Assembly: GCA_944387065.1 (NCBI GenBank)
Contig: CALXDM010000015.1
Span: forward strand, 1 to 39,254
Direction: 5' to 3'
From: an uncultured Oscillospiraceae bacterium
Lineage (GTDB): Bacteria > Bacillota > Clostridia > Oscillospirales > Oscillospiraceae
DNA: 39,254 nucleotides
Shown here: positions 16,265-24,478 of the stretch, one piece after another
How the letters are laid out: each line of letters starts with the position of its first letter
Numbering within the stretch: position 1 is the stretch's first letter
Notes under the pieces: model-generated
Databases searched by the model: none
What the model was told of the DNA's origin: nothing
The model's input: only the letters and a program-made list of their open reading frames with translations
Made by a program: the position numbers and the translations under genes

Positions 16265-17539
16265 ATGAAGTTTGATACCAACTGCCTGCACGCCGGCTAT
16301 CGGCCGGAGAACGGCCAGCCCCGCAACATTCCCATCATCCAGTCCACCACCTTCCGCTATGAGACCAGCCAGGACATGGCCAAGCTGTTCGACCTGGACG
16401 CGGCCGGCTACTTTTACAGCCGCCTGCAAAATCCCACCAGCGACGCGGTGGCCGCCCGGCTGTGCGCCCTGGAGGGGGGCACGGCGGGGATGCTGCTCTC
16501 CTCAGGGCAGGCTGCCTCCTTCTTCTCCATCTTCAATCTGGCCGGCGCGGGTGACCATGTGGTGTGTTCCTCGGCCCTCTACGGGGGCACCTACAACCTG
16601 TTTGCCGTGACCATGAAGCGCATGGGCATCCAGTTCACCTTTGTGGACCCGGACTGCACGCCGGAGCAGCTGGACGCCGCCTTCCAGCCCAACACCAAGG
16701 CCCTGTTTGGCGAGACCCTGGCCAACCCCGCCCTGGCGGTGCTGGATCTGGAGCGCTTTGCCGCTGCCGCCCACGCCCACGGGGTGCCTTTCATCGTGGA
16801 CAACACCTTCGCCACCCCCTGGGGCTGCCGGCCCTTTGAGTGGGGGGCGGACATCGTCATCCACTCCACCACCAAGTATCTGGACGGCCATGCCGCGGCG
16901 GTGGGGGGCGCCATCATTGATTCGGGGAACTTTGACTGGCAGGCCCACGCCGACAAATATCCCGGCCTGACCACTCCCGACGAGAGCTACCACGGCATTG
17001 TCTACACCCAGAAGTTCGGCCAGGGGGGCGCGTACATCACCAAGGCGGTGGCCCAGCTCATGCGGGACTTTGGCGCCTCTCCCGCCCCCATGAACGCCTG
17101 GCTGCTGGGCATGGGCATGGAGACCCTGCCCCTGCGCATGGCCCGGCATAGTCAGAACGGCCTTGGGATGGCCCAGTTCCTGCAGGGCCATCCCAAGGTG
17201 GCCTGGGTGCGCTACCCCGGTCTGCCCGGGGACAAGTACCATGCCCTGGCCCAGAAGTACCTGCCCAAGGGGGCCAGCGGGGTGGTGTCCTTTGGCGTGA
17301 AGGGGGGCCGAGAGGCGGCCGAGCGCTTCATGGCGGGGTTGAAGCTGTGCTCCATCGCCACCCATGTGGCCGACGCCAAGACCTGTGTGCTTCACCCGGC
17401 CAACACCACCCACCGACAGATGAATGATGGGGAGCTGGCCGCTGCCGGGGTGGCCCCCGACCTGATCCGCCTGTCCGTAGGGCTGGAGGATCTGGATGAC
17501 CTGGTGACCGACGTGGAGCAGGCCCTGGCCGGAGTGTGA
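16265..17539 (+). CDS. metY: O-acetylhomoserine sulfhydrylase-type PLP enzyme
   Basis: 424-aa member of the Cys/Met metabolism PLP-enzyme family. It probably makes homocysteine from O-acetylhomoserine and sulfide. Features are CLHAGYRPENGQPRNIPI (N-terminus), TTFRYETS, YSRLQNPTSD, VVCSSALYGGTYNL, VDNTFATPWGCRPFEWGAD and the PLP lysine in HSTTKYLDGH (Lys204). The length of about 425 residues and the GGGFI-equivalent VGGAIIDSGNFDW insertion favour O-acetylhomoserine sulfhydrylase over cystathionine enzymes (about 380 aa). ATG follows AAAGGATG. No S-box or T-box is visible in the 57-nt gap upstream, so methionine control is not evident. A methanethiol- or cysteine-forming activity is possible. 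Confidence 0.88.
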   Translation: MKFDTNCLHAGYRPENGQPRNIPIIQSTTFRYETSQDMAKLFDLDAAGYFYSRLQNPTSDAVAARLCALEGGTAGMLLSSGQAASFFSIFNLAGAGDHVVCSSALYGGTYNLFAVTMKRMGIQFTFVDPDCTPEQLDAAFQPNTKALFGETLANPALAVLDLERFAAAAHAHGVPFIVDNTFATPWGCRPFEWGADIVIHSTTKYLDGHAAAVGGAIIDSGNFDWQAHADKYPGLTTPDESYHGIVYTQKFGQGGAYITKAVAQLMRDFGASPAPMNAWLLGMGMETLPLRMARHSQNGLGMAQFLQGHPKVAWVRYPGLPGDKYHALAQKYLPKGASGVVSFGVKGGREAAERFMAGLKLCSIATHVADAKTCVLHPANTTHRQMNDGELAAAGVAPDLIRLSVGLEDLDDLVTDVEQALAGV

Positions 17540-17581
17540 GCCGGGGACGAGACATAGAACGCGAGGAGGAGAGGATATACC

Positions 17582-18298
17582 ATGCTGAACATCAAGCACT
17601 ATTCCAAAACCTATCCCGGCGGCCATAAGGCGGTGGACGACCTGTCCCTGCATGTGCTGCCCGGGGAGATCTACGGTTTCATCGGCCACAATGGCGCGGG
17701 CAAGACCACCACCCTGCGGGCGGTGGCAGGGGTGCTGGACTTTACCCAGGGGCACATCCGGATTGCCGGCCACGACATCCAGGCCGAGCCGGTGGCGGCC
17801 AAGAAGGTCACCGCCTTCCTGCCCGATAACCCGGACCTGTACGAGTTCATGAAGGGCATCGACTTTCTCAATTTCATCGCCGACCTGTATGACATCCCTG
17901 CCGACCAGCGCACCCGGGACATCGGCGCCTATGCCGACGCCTTTGAGCTCACCGGCAACCTGGGCTCCCCCATCGGCAGCTACTCCCACGGGATGCGCCA
18001 GAAGCTGGCCCTGATCTCCGCCTTCATCCGGCGGCCTAAGCTGCTGGTGCTGGATGAGCCCTTCGTGGGGCTGGACCCGGCGGCGGCCTATGTCCTGAAG
18101 GAACTGTTGGCCCAGCTGTGCCAGGCTGGGGGGGCGGTGTTCTTCTCCACCCATGTGCTGGAGGTGGCCGAGAAGCTGTGCCACAAGATCGCCATCATCA
18201 AGCGTGGCCGCCTGGTCAAGTGCGGCCCCACTCAGCAGGTGGTGGGCGACTCTGACCTGGAGAGCGTCTTCCTGGAACTGGAGGGGGAGCGGGCATGA
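17582..18298 (+). CDS. ABC transporter ATP-binding protein
   Basis: 238-aa ATPase with Walker A GHNGAGKTT (35-43), a Q-loop-like region near FLPDNPDLYE, an ABC signature variant SYSHGMRQK (133-141), Walker B LLVLDEPFVGLDP (154-166) and switch His in FFSTHVLEVAEK. This is the CcmA/YhaQ-type exporter subgroup. It is followed by its membrane partner with an ATGA overlap (18295). Substrate unknown. The ribosome site GGAGGAGAGG precedes the ATG. Confidence 0.94.
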   Translation: MLNIKHYSKTYPGGHKAVDDLSLHVLPGEIYGFIGHNGAGKTTTLRAVAGVLDFTQGHIRIAGHDIQAEPVAAKKVTAFLPDNPDLYEFMKGIDFLNFIADLYDIPADQRTRDIGAYADAFELTGNLGSPIGSYSHGMRQKLALISAFIRRPKLLVLDEPFVGLDPAAAYVLKELLAQLCQAGGAVFFSTHVLEVAEKLCHKIAIIKRGRLVKCGPTQQVVGDSDLESVFLELEGERA

Positions 18299-19884
18299 AG
18301 AAATTCCTCGCGCTGCTCAAGGTCAGCGCCAAGGCCATGCTCCTCACCTCTTCGGGGGTGGGGGCAGGTAAGCGCCGCCGGGCGGTGTCCGGCGTGGGGG
18401 CGGTGGTGCTCATCGCCTTTCTGGGTCTATACCTGTCCGGTATGTACAGCTTCCTGCTGGTAAGCGCATTGGCCCCGGTGGGCATGGAGAGCCTGGTGCT
18501 GGTGTTCATGGGACTGGTGGCCCTGTTCGGCGGGCTGATGTTTACCGTGTTTGCCGTGCGGGAGGTGCTCTTTGGGGGCAAGGACAATGACCTGATGCTG
18601 TCCCTGCCGGTGCCTGCCTCCTTTCTGGTGGCAAGCCGGATGGGGGCCATCTACCTGGAGAGCCTGGTGTTCTCCTTCTTCGTGCTGCTGCCTGCCGGGG
18701 CGGCCTGCTTCTTCCTGAGCGGCGGGCGCTATGGCTGGGATCTGTGGCTCCGTCTGCTGCTGGCCGCCCTGGCCCTGCCGGCGCTGGATACTGCGCTGTC
18801 CGTGCTGCTGGGGGCGGGCCTGGCCTTCCTGTCCTCCAAGGTGTCCAAGGGGAAGGCGCTGGGGCAGAACCTGGCGATGGCCCTATTCCTGCTGGTGGTG
18901 TTTTGGCTCTCCTTCAACCTCAACTCCACCATTGAGAACCTGGCCGCCCATGCTGCCGGCATCAAGGCGTCCATGACCTGGGCGGCCCCCCTGCTGTGGA
19001 TGGCCGACGGGGTGCTGGGCAGCTGGGGGATGCTGCTGGCCTTCATCGCCTGCTGTGCCGTCCCCTTTGCCCTGGTGGTCCTGGTGGTGGGCAAGGCATA
19101 CCGCAAGGCGGTGACCGCCTTCCAGACCCGGGCTGCCCGCAGCGACTACAAGCTGTCCGCCCAGTCCGCGGCAGGGCAGACCAAGGCCCTGCTGCGCAAG
19201 GAGGCCAAGCGGTTTTTCGGCACCCCGGTCTATTTTTGGAACGCGGGACTGGGGCTGATCTTCCTGCTGATCTTGGGCGTGGCCGCGGTGGCCAAGCGGG
19301 GAGAGCTCCAGGCCATGCTCCCCCTGCTGGGCGGACAGTGGGCAGGGGCGGCGCTGGCGGGGGCGGCCATGGGTTTCTGCCTGTCCATGGCGGTGGTGTG
19401 CGCCCCTTCGGTGAGCCTGGAGGGGCGGTGCCTGTGGATCCTCCGGACTGCCCCGGTGGGGGAGGGGACCCTGTTGGGGGTCAAGGTGGGCTTCCAGCTG
19501 CTGCTCACCCTGCCCTGTGCCCTGGTGGCCACGGCCTGCCTGAGCTGGGCCCTGGCCTTGCCCCTGTGGCAAGGGGGGCTGCTGCTCTTGGCCATGGCGG
19601 CCTTCTGCGTGGCCAGCGCCTGCTTCGGCATGATGATGGGCCTGACCTTCCCCAAGCTGGACGCGGCCAACGAGGCCCTGGTGATCAAGCAGTCCATGGC
19701 GGTGACCCTGGCCATGTTCGTCCCATTGGGGGCGCTGGTGCTGGCGGGTCTGGCATACTGGCTGGGCGGGCTGGCCAGCCCGGAGATGGCGCTGGTACTG
19801 CCCGCGGCGCTGCTGGTGGTGCTGGCTGCGCTTTGCTGGCTGTGGCTGGCCAGGCGGGGCAAGGTGCTGCTGCGGCGGCTGTGA
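18295..19884 (+). CDS. ABC-2-like transporter permease
   Basis: 529-aa integral membrane protein with about 12 hydrophobic segments, for example VGAVVLIAFLGLYLSGMY near the N-terminus, paired hydrophobic helices around 60-80 and 120-150, and a last helix just before a basic end (LARRGKVLLRRL). A soluble loop lies near 280-310 (QTKALLRKEAKRFFGTPVYF), the typical coupling-helix region of these large clostridial permeases. It is coupled to the ATPase by a 4-nt overlap. A strong terminator follows. The substrate cannot be told; family members include antimicrobial-peptide and undefined exporters. Confidence 0.88.
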   Translation: MKKFLALLKVSAKAMLLTSSGVGAGKRRRAVSGVGAVVLIAFLGLYLSGMYSFLLVSALAPVGMESLVLVFMGLVALFGGLMFTVFAVREVLFGGKDNDLMLSLPVPASFLVASRMGAIYLESLVFSFFVLLPAGAACFFLSGGRYGWDLWLRLLLAALALPALDTALSVLLGAGLAFLSSKVSKGKALGQNLAMALFLLVVFWLSFNLNSTIENLAAHAAGIKASMTWAAPLLWMADGVLGSWGMLLAFIACCAVPFALVVLVVGKAYRKAVTAFQTRAARSDYKLSAQSAAGQTKALLRKEAKRFFGTPVYFWNAGLGLIFLLILGVAAVAKRGELQAMLPLLGGQWAGAALAGAAMGFCLSMAVVCAPSVSLEGRCLWILRTAPVGEGTLLGVKVGFQLLLTLPCALVATACLSWALALPLWQGGLLLLAMAAFCVASACFGMMMGLTFPKLDAANEALVIKQSMAVTLAMFVPLGALVLAGLAYWLGGLASPEMALVLPAALLVVLAALCWLWLARRGKVLLRRL

Positions 19885-19919
19885 GGGGCGCGGACCCTGC
19901 AAATCTGATAGGAATGAAA

Positions 19920-19963
19920 CACCCTATGCGGGGGATTGGCCTGCCCGCATGGGGTGCTTTTTT
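19920..19963 (+). terminator. Terminator after the ABC transporter operon
   Basis: CACCCtATGCGGG / CCCGCATgGGGTG hairpin (19920-19956) followed by CTTTTTT. Confidence 0.9.
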
Positions 19964-19988
19964 GCCCGGCACAGGGGAAACGGTGCCC

Positions 19989-20043
19989 TTGACAATCATC
20001 CGGGTTCGGACTATCATCCGAAAAGTCCGATTTCGGATGATAG
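19989..20043 (+). promoter_or_regulatory. Promoter with embedded 13-bp inverted-repeat operator (MarR autoregulation)
   Basis: TTGACA (19989-19994), 17-nt spacer, TATCAT (20012-20017). A perfect inverted repeat has arms CTATCATCCGAAA (20011-20023) and TTTCGGATGATAG (20031-20043) separated by 7 nt. The left arm covers the -10 and the right arm covers the start region up to the ribosome site. A bound dimer would block transcription of the marR-MATE pair. Confidence 0.85.
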
Positions 20044-20053
20044 GGGGATGTTT

Positions 20054-20563
20054 ATGGAGCCATCCGCAGCTGGACAGCTTGCCGCGTTGAACCAGTCCTA
20101 TAAGGAGATGGAGCACATATACCATTGGTATGCCAGGAGGCATGGCCTGTCAGACGCCCATCTTTGGCTGTTGTATTCGCTGTATGAGAGCCAGGCCCAC
20201 ACCCAGCGGGAGATCAGCTCGATCTGGCACTACCCGCCCCAGACCGTCAACTCAGCCTTGAAAGGCCTGGAGCGGCAGGGGCTCGTTCTATTGGAGGAGG
20301 TCCCCGGCAACAAGCGCAACAAGCGGGTAGCCCTGTCCGAGCGGGGGGCGGCGCTGGCCCGGGAGATCATCCGGCCGCTCATCTGTGCCGAGCTGCGGGC
20401 CATCCAGGGCCTTGGGACGGAGGAGACCGCCGCCCTGGTGGCGCTGACTGAGAAGTATACACAGCGGCTGCAGGGGGAGCTTACTCAGCAGGGGGCGCAG
20501 CCGACGCATACGGCTGGCGCGGCCGGCATAGACAGAAGCAGAAACCCTGGAAAGGAAGCATAG
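20054..20563 (+). CDS. MarR family transcriptional regulator
   Basis: 169-aa winged-helix repressor. The DNA-binding region includes SDAHLWLLYSLYESQAHTQREI, the recognition helix WHYPPQTVNSALKGLERQGL and the wing EVPGNKRNKRVALSERG, in MarR order. I chose ATG at 20054 because AGGGGG lies 6 nt upstream; ATG at 20048 is too close to it. It is 6 nt before the MATE gene, so it probably controls that pump and itself through the inverted repeat in its promoter. MarR proteins are usually released by phenolic or toxic ligands; the ligand here is unknown. Confidence 0.92.
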   Translation: MEPSAAGQLAALNQSYKEMEHIYHWYARRHGLSDAHLWLLYSLYESQAHTQREISSIWHYPPQTVNSALKGLERQGLVLLEEVPGNKRNKRVALSERGAALAREIIRPLICAELRAIQGLGTEETAALVALTEKYTQRLQGELTQQGAQPTHTAGAAGIDRSRNPGKEA

Positions 20564-20569
20564 ACGACG

Positions 20570-21919
20570 ATGAACTCTGAAGCGCTGTTTACCCGCACCT
20601 CGCCGCTGCGGCTTTTTATCCTGGCCTCCATCCCCGGGGCCGTCAGTATGCTGGCCTCCGCGCTGTACCAGACCCTGGACGGCGTCTTCGTGGGCCGCTT
20701 CTTGGGGGAGACCGCCTTTGCCGCCCTCAACCTGGCCATGCCCTTTGTTATCATCAACTTCTCCCTGGCCGATCTGATCGGCGTGGGGGCGGCCGTGCCC
20801 ATATCCGTCTGCCTGGGTAGGCAGGAAAGGCAGGCGGCCAACAATATCTTCACCTGCTCCTGCCTGATGATCGTAGGGACGGGGGTATTGATGGGCGGGG
20901 TGCTGTTCACCGCGGCCCCGTGGCTGATCCGACTCATGGGCGCCCAGGGGGAGTTTGCCGCGCTGGCGGTACAGTATATGCGGGTATACGCCCTGTGCTC
21001 GCCGGTCACCACCATCATTTTTGCCGTGGACAACTATCTGCGCATTTGCGGCTTTATCCGGGGCAGCATGGGGCTGAATCTCTTGATGTCAGGGATGAGC
21101 GGTCTGTTGGAATTCCTGTTCCTGGGTGTGTTTGGATGGGGGATCTGGGGGGCGGCGCTGGCCACCTGTTCGGGGATGCTGCTGTGCGCGTTGCTGGCCT
21201 TCCTTCCCTTTGTTCGGGGCGCGGCGCTGCTGCGTTTTTGCAAGCCTCGGTTTCATTGGAGTATGCTGCGGCAGATCGTCGCCTGCGGCAGCCCCAACTT
21301 CCTCAACAACATCGCGGGCAGGATCACCTCCATCCTGATGAATGGGCTCCTGGTGCGCATGGGCGGGGAGCTGGCCGTGTCGGTCTACGGGATCCTGATG
21401 TTTGCCGAGGGCTTTGTCCAGCCCCTGCTGTACGGGATGTGCGACTCCCTCCAGCCCGCCGTGGGGTATAACTGGGGCGCGGGGCTGTTTTCCAGGGTGC
21501 GGGCCATTGAACGGTACTGCTTTCTAGCAAGCGGGGTGCTTTCCCTGCTGGCCGCGCTGGTGATTGCGCTCTACCCCGGGCAGATCACGAAGCTGTTTGT
21601 GCCCGACGCGGGGGAGGAGATCCTGTCCGTCTCGGTGGGGGCGCTGCGCCTGTTCGCGCTGACCTACCTCACCCGCTGGTTCTCCTTCGCCGCCCAAAGT
21701 TATCTGCTGGCCATTGAGAAGCCGCTGCCGGCTGCGCTGATCTCGGTGTCCACCGCGCTGGTTTTCCCGGTGCTCTTGATCGGGGTGCTGTGGCCGCTGG
21801 GCATGACGGGGATCTGGATGAACTTTGGGGGGACGGCGCTGCTGGCCGCCGGGCTGTCGGCCATCCTGCTGCTTCGGCTGCGGCAGGAGCTGCGCCGGCC
21901 TGATGAGACGGGGGAATAG
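20570..21919 (+). CDS. MATE family efflux transporter
   Basis: 449-aa membrane protein of the multidrug and toxin extrusion family, with twelve predicted helices in two six-helix halves. Typical signatures are the N-terminal LASIPGAVSMLASALYQTLD, GRFLGETAFAALNLAMP, SVCLGRQERQAAN and, in the second half, the conserved LQPAVGYNWGAG loop. It exports cationic or toxic compounds using an ion gradient. It sits in one transcript with marR, so expression should depend on that repressor. Substrate not predictable. Confidence 0.93.
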   Translation: MNSEALFTRTSPLRLFILASIPGAVSMLASALYQTLDGVFVGRFLGETAFAALNLAMPFVIINFSLADLIGVGAAVPISVCLGRQERQAANNIFTCSCLMIVGTGVLMGGVLFTAAPWLIRLMGAQGEFAALAVQYMRVYALCSPVTTIIFAVDNYLRICGFIRGSMGLNLLMSGMSGLLEFLFLGVFGWGIWGAALATCSGMLLCALLAFLPFVRGAALLRFCKPRFHWSMLRQIVACGSPNFLNNIAGRITSILMNGLLVRMGGELAVSVYGILMFAEGFVQPLLYGMCDSLQPAVGYNWGAGLFSRVRAIERYCFLASGVLSLLAALVIALYPGQITKLFVPDAGEEILSVSVGALRLFALTYLTRWFSFAAQSYLLAIEKPLPAALISVSTALVFPVLLIGVLWPLGMTGIWMNFGGTALLAAGLSAILLLRLRQELRRPDETGE

Positions 21920-21957
21920 GCCCTTATCCTGGGGATGCTGACGGGGACTGAAACGGA

Positions 21958-21990
21958 CAGAGCGGTGGGCACTGCCCACCGCTCTGTTCT
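21958..21990. terminator. Bidirectional terminator between MATE and asnA
   Basis: CAGAGCGGTGGGCA / TGCCCACCGCTCTG, 14-bp arms with a minimal loop, between two convergent genes. T-rich flanks are modest (TTCTG on plus). Confidence 0.75.
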
Positions 21991-22022
21991 GCATCTGACG
22001 GACCTCCTGCGCGCCTGGGGCC

Positions 22023-23036
22023 TTACAGCAGCACCACGCCGGCGTCCCGGCAGGCGTCCAGGGTGGCGGGATCCCACACGCTGGCCTGCACTTCCCCGAT
22101 GTGGGCCTTGCCCAGCAGGTGCATGGACACCCGGCTCTGGCCGATGCCGCCCCCCATGGTGAGGGGGAGCTTGCCCTCCAACAGGAGCTGGTGGAAGGGC
22201 AGCGTCCGGCGGTGGTCGCAGCCGGCGGCGGACAGCTGCCGGTCCAGCGACTCCGGGCTGACCCGGATACCCATGGAAGACAGCTCCAGCGCCCGGCCCA
22301 GCACGCTGTTCCACACCAGCAGATCCCCGTTGAGGGCCCAGTCGTCGTAGTCGGGGGCCCGGCCGTCATGGGGCTTGCCCGAGCGCAGCGGGGCGCCGAT
22401 GCCCATCAGGAAGGTGGTGGGATGCTCCTTTACCCAGGCGTCCTCCCGCTGCTGGGGGGACAGCTCAGGCCAGCGGTCCTCCAGCTCCTGGGCGGTGACG
22501 AAGGATACCTCCCGGCAGATGGTGGGCAGGGGGGTGAGCTGGGGATAGACCGAGCGCAGGGTGGCCTGGGTGTCGGCCAGCACGCCCACAATGGTGACCA
22601 CCGTCTGCCGCAGATACGCCTCGGTGCGGTCCCGGGGGGCGATGACCTTCTCCCAGTCCCACTGGTCCACGTACACCGAGTGGACGTTGTCCAGCTCCTC
22701 GTCCCGGCGGATGGCGTTCATGTCTGTGTACAGCCCCTCCCCCACGGGGAACTGATAGCGGTACAGGGCCATGCGTTTCCACTTAGCCAGGGAATGTACC
22801 ACCTGGGCTTCCCGCCCGGCGAAGGGGATGTCGAAGCTGACCGGGCGCTCCACCCCGTTCAGGTCGTCGTTCAGCCCGGTGGACGCCTCCACAAACAGGG
22901 GGGCGGACACCCGGCGCAGGTGGAGCGCGCCGCCCAGGCTGTCCTCAAACAGCCGCTTGAGCAGGGCGATGGCCCGCTGGGTATCATAGAGGTTCAGGCA
23001 GGGGGCGTACCCTGCGGGGATGACGGTTTGCAGCAT
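22023..23036 (-). CDS. asnA: Aspartate--ammonia ligase
   Basis: 337-aa ammonia-dependent asparagine synthetase, a class II tRNA-synthetase-like enzyme that adenylates aspartate. Family features are LFVEASTGLNDDLNGVERPV, VHSLAKWKRMALYRY, YTDMNAIRRDEELDNVHS, YVDQWDWEK and the C-terminal TMGGGIGQSRVSM loop (motif 3 equivalent). ATG at 23036 follows GGAGGCCC; an in-frame ATG at 23090 lacks a ribosome site. The promoter lies at 23103-23131. No T-box precedes it. Convergent with the MATE gene. Confidence 0.96.
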   Translation of the reverse strand: MLQTVIPAGYAPCLNLYDTQRAIALLKRLFEDSLGGALHLRRVSAPLFVEASTGLNDDLNGVERPVSFDIPFAGREAQVVHSLAKWKRMALYRYQFPVGEGLYTDMNAIRRDEELDNVHSVYVDQWDWEKVIAPRDRTEAYLRQTVVTIVGVLADTQATLRSVYPQLTPLPTICREVSFVTAQELEDRWPELSPQQREDAWVKEHPTTFLMGIGAPLRSGKPHDGRAPDYDDWALNGDLLVWNSVLGRALELSSMGIRVSPESLDRQLSAAGCDHRRTLPFHQLLLEGKLPLTMGGGIGQSRVSMHLLGKAHIGEVQASVWDPATLDACRDAGVVLL

Positions 23037-23102
23037 GGGGAAAGGGCCTCCTCTGGATGGATTGCCGCCGGCGCTGGCCGACGGTGTCATGAATTGGTAT
23101 CA

Positions 23103-23131
23103 ATTATATGCCAAAGCAGGGAAAAATGCAA
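23103..23131 (-). promoter_or_regulatory. Promoter of asnA
   Basis: TTGCAT (23131-23126), 17-nt spacer, TATAAT (23108-23103) on the minus strand. Back to back with the aminopeptidase promoter. Confidence 0.82.
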
Positions 23132-23142
23132 ATGAGAATTCA

Positions 23143-23171
23143 TTGCTTTTTCCCCCAGGAGGGACTATAAT
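23143..23171 (+). promoter_or_regulatory. Promoter of the aminopeptidase/phosphoglucomutase unit
   Basis: TTGCTT (23143-23148), 17-nt spacer, TATAAT (23166-23171) on the plus strand, 36 nt before the ATG. Confidence 0.8.
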
Positions 23172-23207
23172 GGGGGCACTCGATCAGGGAAAGGAGAACG
23201 CAGCCCG

Positions 23208-24449
23208 ATGGCAAACGGATTTGAAGCAAAATTAAACGAATATGCCCATTTGCTGGTGGAGGTGGGCCTGAACCTCCAGCCGGGCCAGACGCCTCGCCTG
23301 GCCGTCCCGGTGGAGTGCGCGCCCTTGGCCCGGCTGTGCGTGGAGGTGGCGCTGGACCGGGGGGCCCGGGACGTGGTGGTGGAGTGGACGGACGACGTGG
23401 TCACACGCCAGCGCTACCTGAAGGCGGATCAGGAGGTCTTCTCCCAGTTCCCCGAGTACCAGAAGGCCAAGTTTGACTGGCTGCTGGAGCGGGGTGCGCC
23501 CGCCCTGTCCATCACCGGAGGTGACCCGGAGGCCCTGCGGGGGGTGGATCCCGCCCGGATCCAGGCCTGGCAGCGGGCCAGCGCCCAGCCCACCAGGCCC
23601 TATTACGATGCCATGAGCGCCAACCGCTTCCAATGGACCATCGGGGCCTGCCCCACCCAGGCCTGGGCGGAAAAGGTGTTCCCGGACAAACGGGGGCAGG
23701 CGGCCGTCGATGCGCTGTGGGAGGCGGTGTTCTCCGCCTGCCGCGTCACCGGGGACGGCGGTGCGCCGGCGCGGTGGAAGGCCCACATCGAGGCCACCGC
23801 CCGCCGGGCCAAGCGGCTGAACGACTATGACTTCCAGTCCCTGCACTACACCAACGCCCTGGGCACTGACCTGACCATCACTCTGCCGGAGGGCCATATC
23901 TGGATGGGGGGCGCGGACGCCACCCCTGCCGGGGTGGACTTTGTGGCCAACATGCCCACCGAGGAGCTCTTCACCGCCCCCCGGTGGGACGGGGTGGATG
24001 GCCGGGTGTACGCCGCCCTGCCCCTGGCCCTGAACGGAAATCTGGTGCGGGATTTCTATCTGGACTTCCGAGGGGGCAAGATCGTGGACGTTCACGCGCA
24101 AGAGGGGGAGGAAGTGCTCAAGCGCTCCATCACCATGGACGAGGGCTCCTCCTACCTGGGGGAGGTGGCCCTGGTGCCCTATGACTCCCCCATACGCAAC
24201 ACGGGGCTGCTGTTCTACAACACCCTGTTTGACGAGAATGCCTCCTGCCACCTGGCCTTTGGCTCGGCCTACCCCAACTGCGTGAAGGGCGGGGAGGGGA
24301 TGGACGAGCAGGCTCAGAAGGCCGCGGGGCTCAACCAGTCCCTGAATCACGTGGACTTCATGGTGGGCACCCGGGACCTGTCCATTGTAGGTACCACCCG
24401 GCAGGGGGAGCAGGTGACGGTGTTCCAGGACGGCAACTTTACCTTCTGA
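23208..24449 (+). CDS. M29 family aminopeptidase
   Basis: 413-aa cytoplasmic metallo-aminopeptidase of the AmpS/PepS/aminopeptidase T family. The N-terminal domain starts LNEYAHLLVEVGLNLQPGQ. The C-terminal metal-binding domain has NMPTEELFTAPRWDGVDG (metal-ligand Glu), DEGSSYLGEVALVPYDSPI (Glu) and FDENASCHLAFGSAYP (His), and ends LNHVDFMVGTRDLSI (His, Asp), all in the family order. Length is normal. Releases N-terminal residues from peptides. It lies 30 nt before the phosphoglucomutase gene with no terminator between, so they are probably co-transcribed. Confidence 0.94.
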   Translation: MANGFEAKLNEYAHLLVEVGLNLQPGQTPRLAVPVECAPLARLCVEVALDRGARDVVVEWTDDVVTRQRYLKADQEVFSQFPEYQKAKFDWLLERGAPALSITGGDPEALRGVDPARIQAWQRASAQPTRPYYDAMSANRFQWTIGACPTQAWAEKVFPDKRGQAAVDALWEAVFSACRVTGDGGAPARWKAHIEATARRAKRLNDYDFQSLHYTNALGTDLTITLPEGHIWMGGADATPAGVDFVANMPTEELFTAPRWDGVDGRVYAALPLALNGNLVRDFYLDFRGGKIVDVHAQEGEEVLKRSITMDEGSSYLGEVALVPYDSPIRNTGLLFYNTLFDENASCHLAFGSAYPNCVKGGEGMDEQAQKAAGLNQSLNHVDFMVGTRDLSIVGTTRQGEQVTVFQDGNFTF

Positions 24450-24478
24450 TCCGGCCTGACATGAAAGGAGGAGCGAGT

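Noticed and set aside
16502..18184. 560-aa minus-strand frame opposite the PLP enzyme and ABC ATPase
   Set aside because: Shadow frame crossing two well-recognised genes and their intergenic gap.
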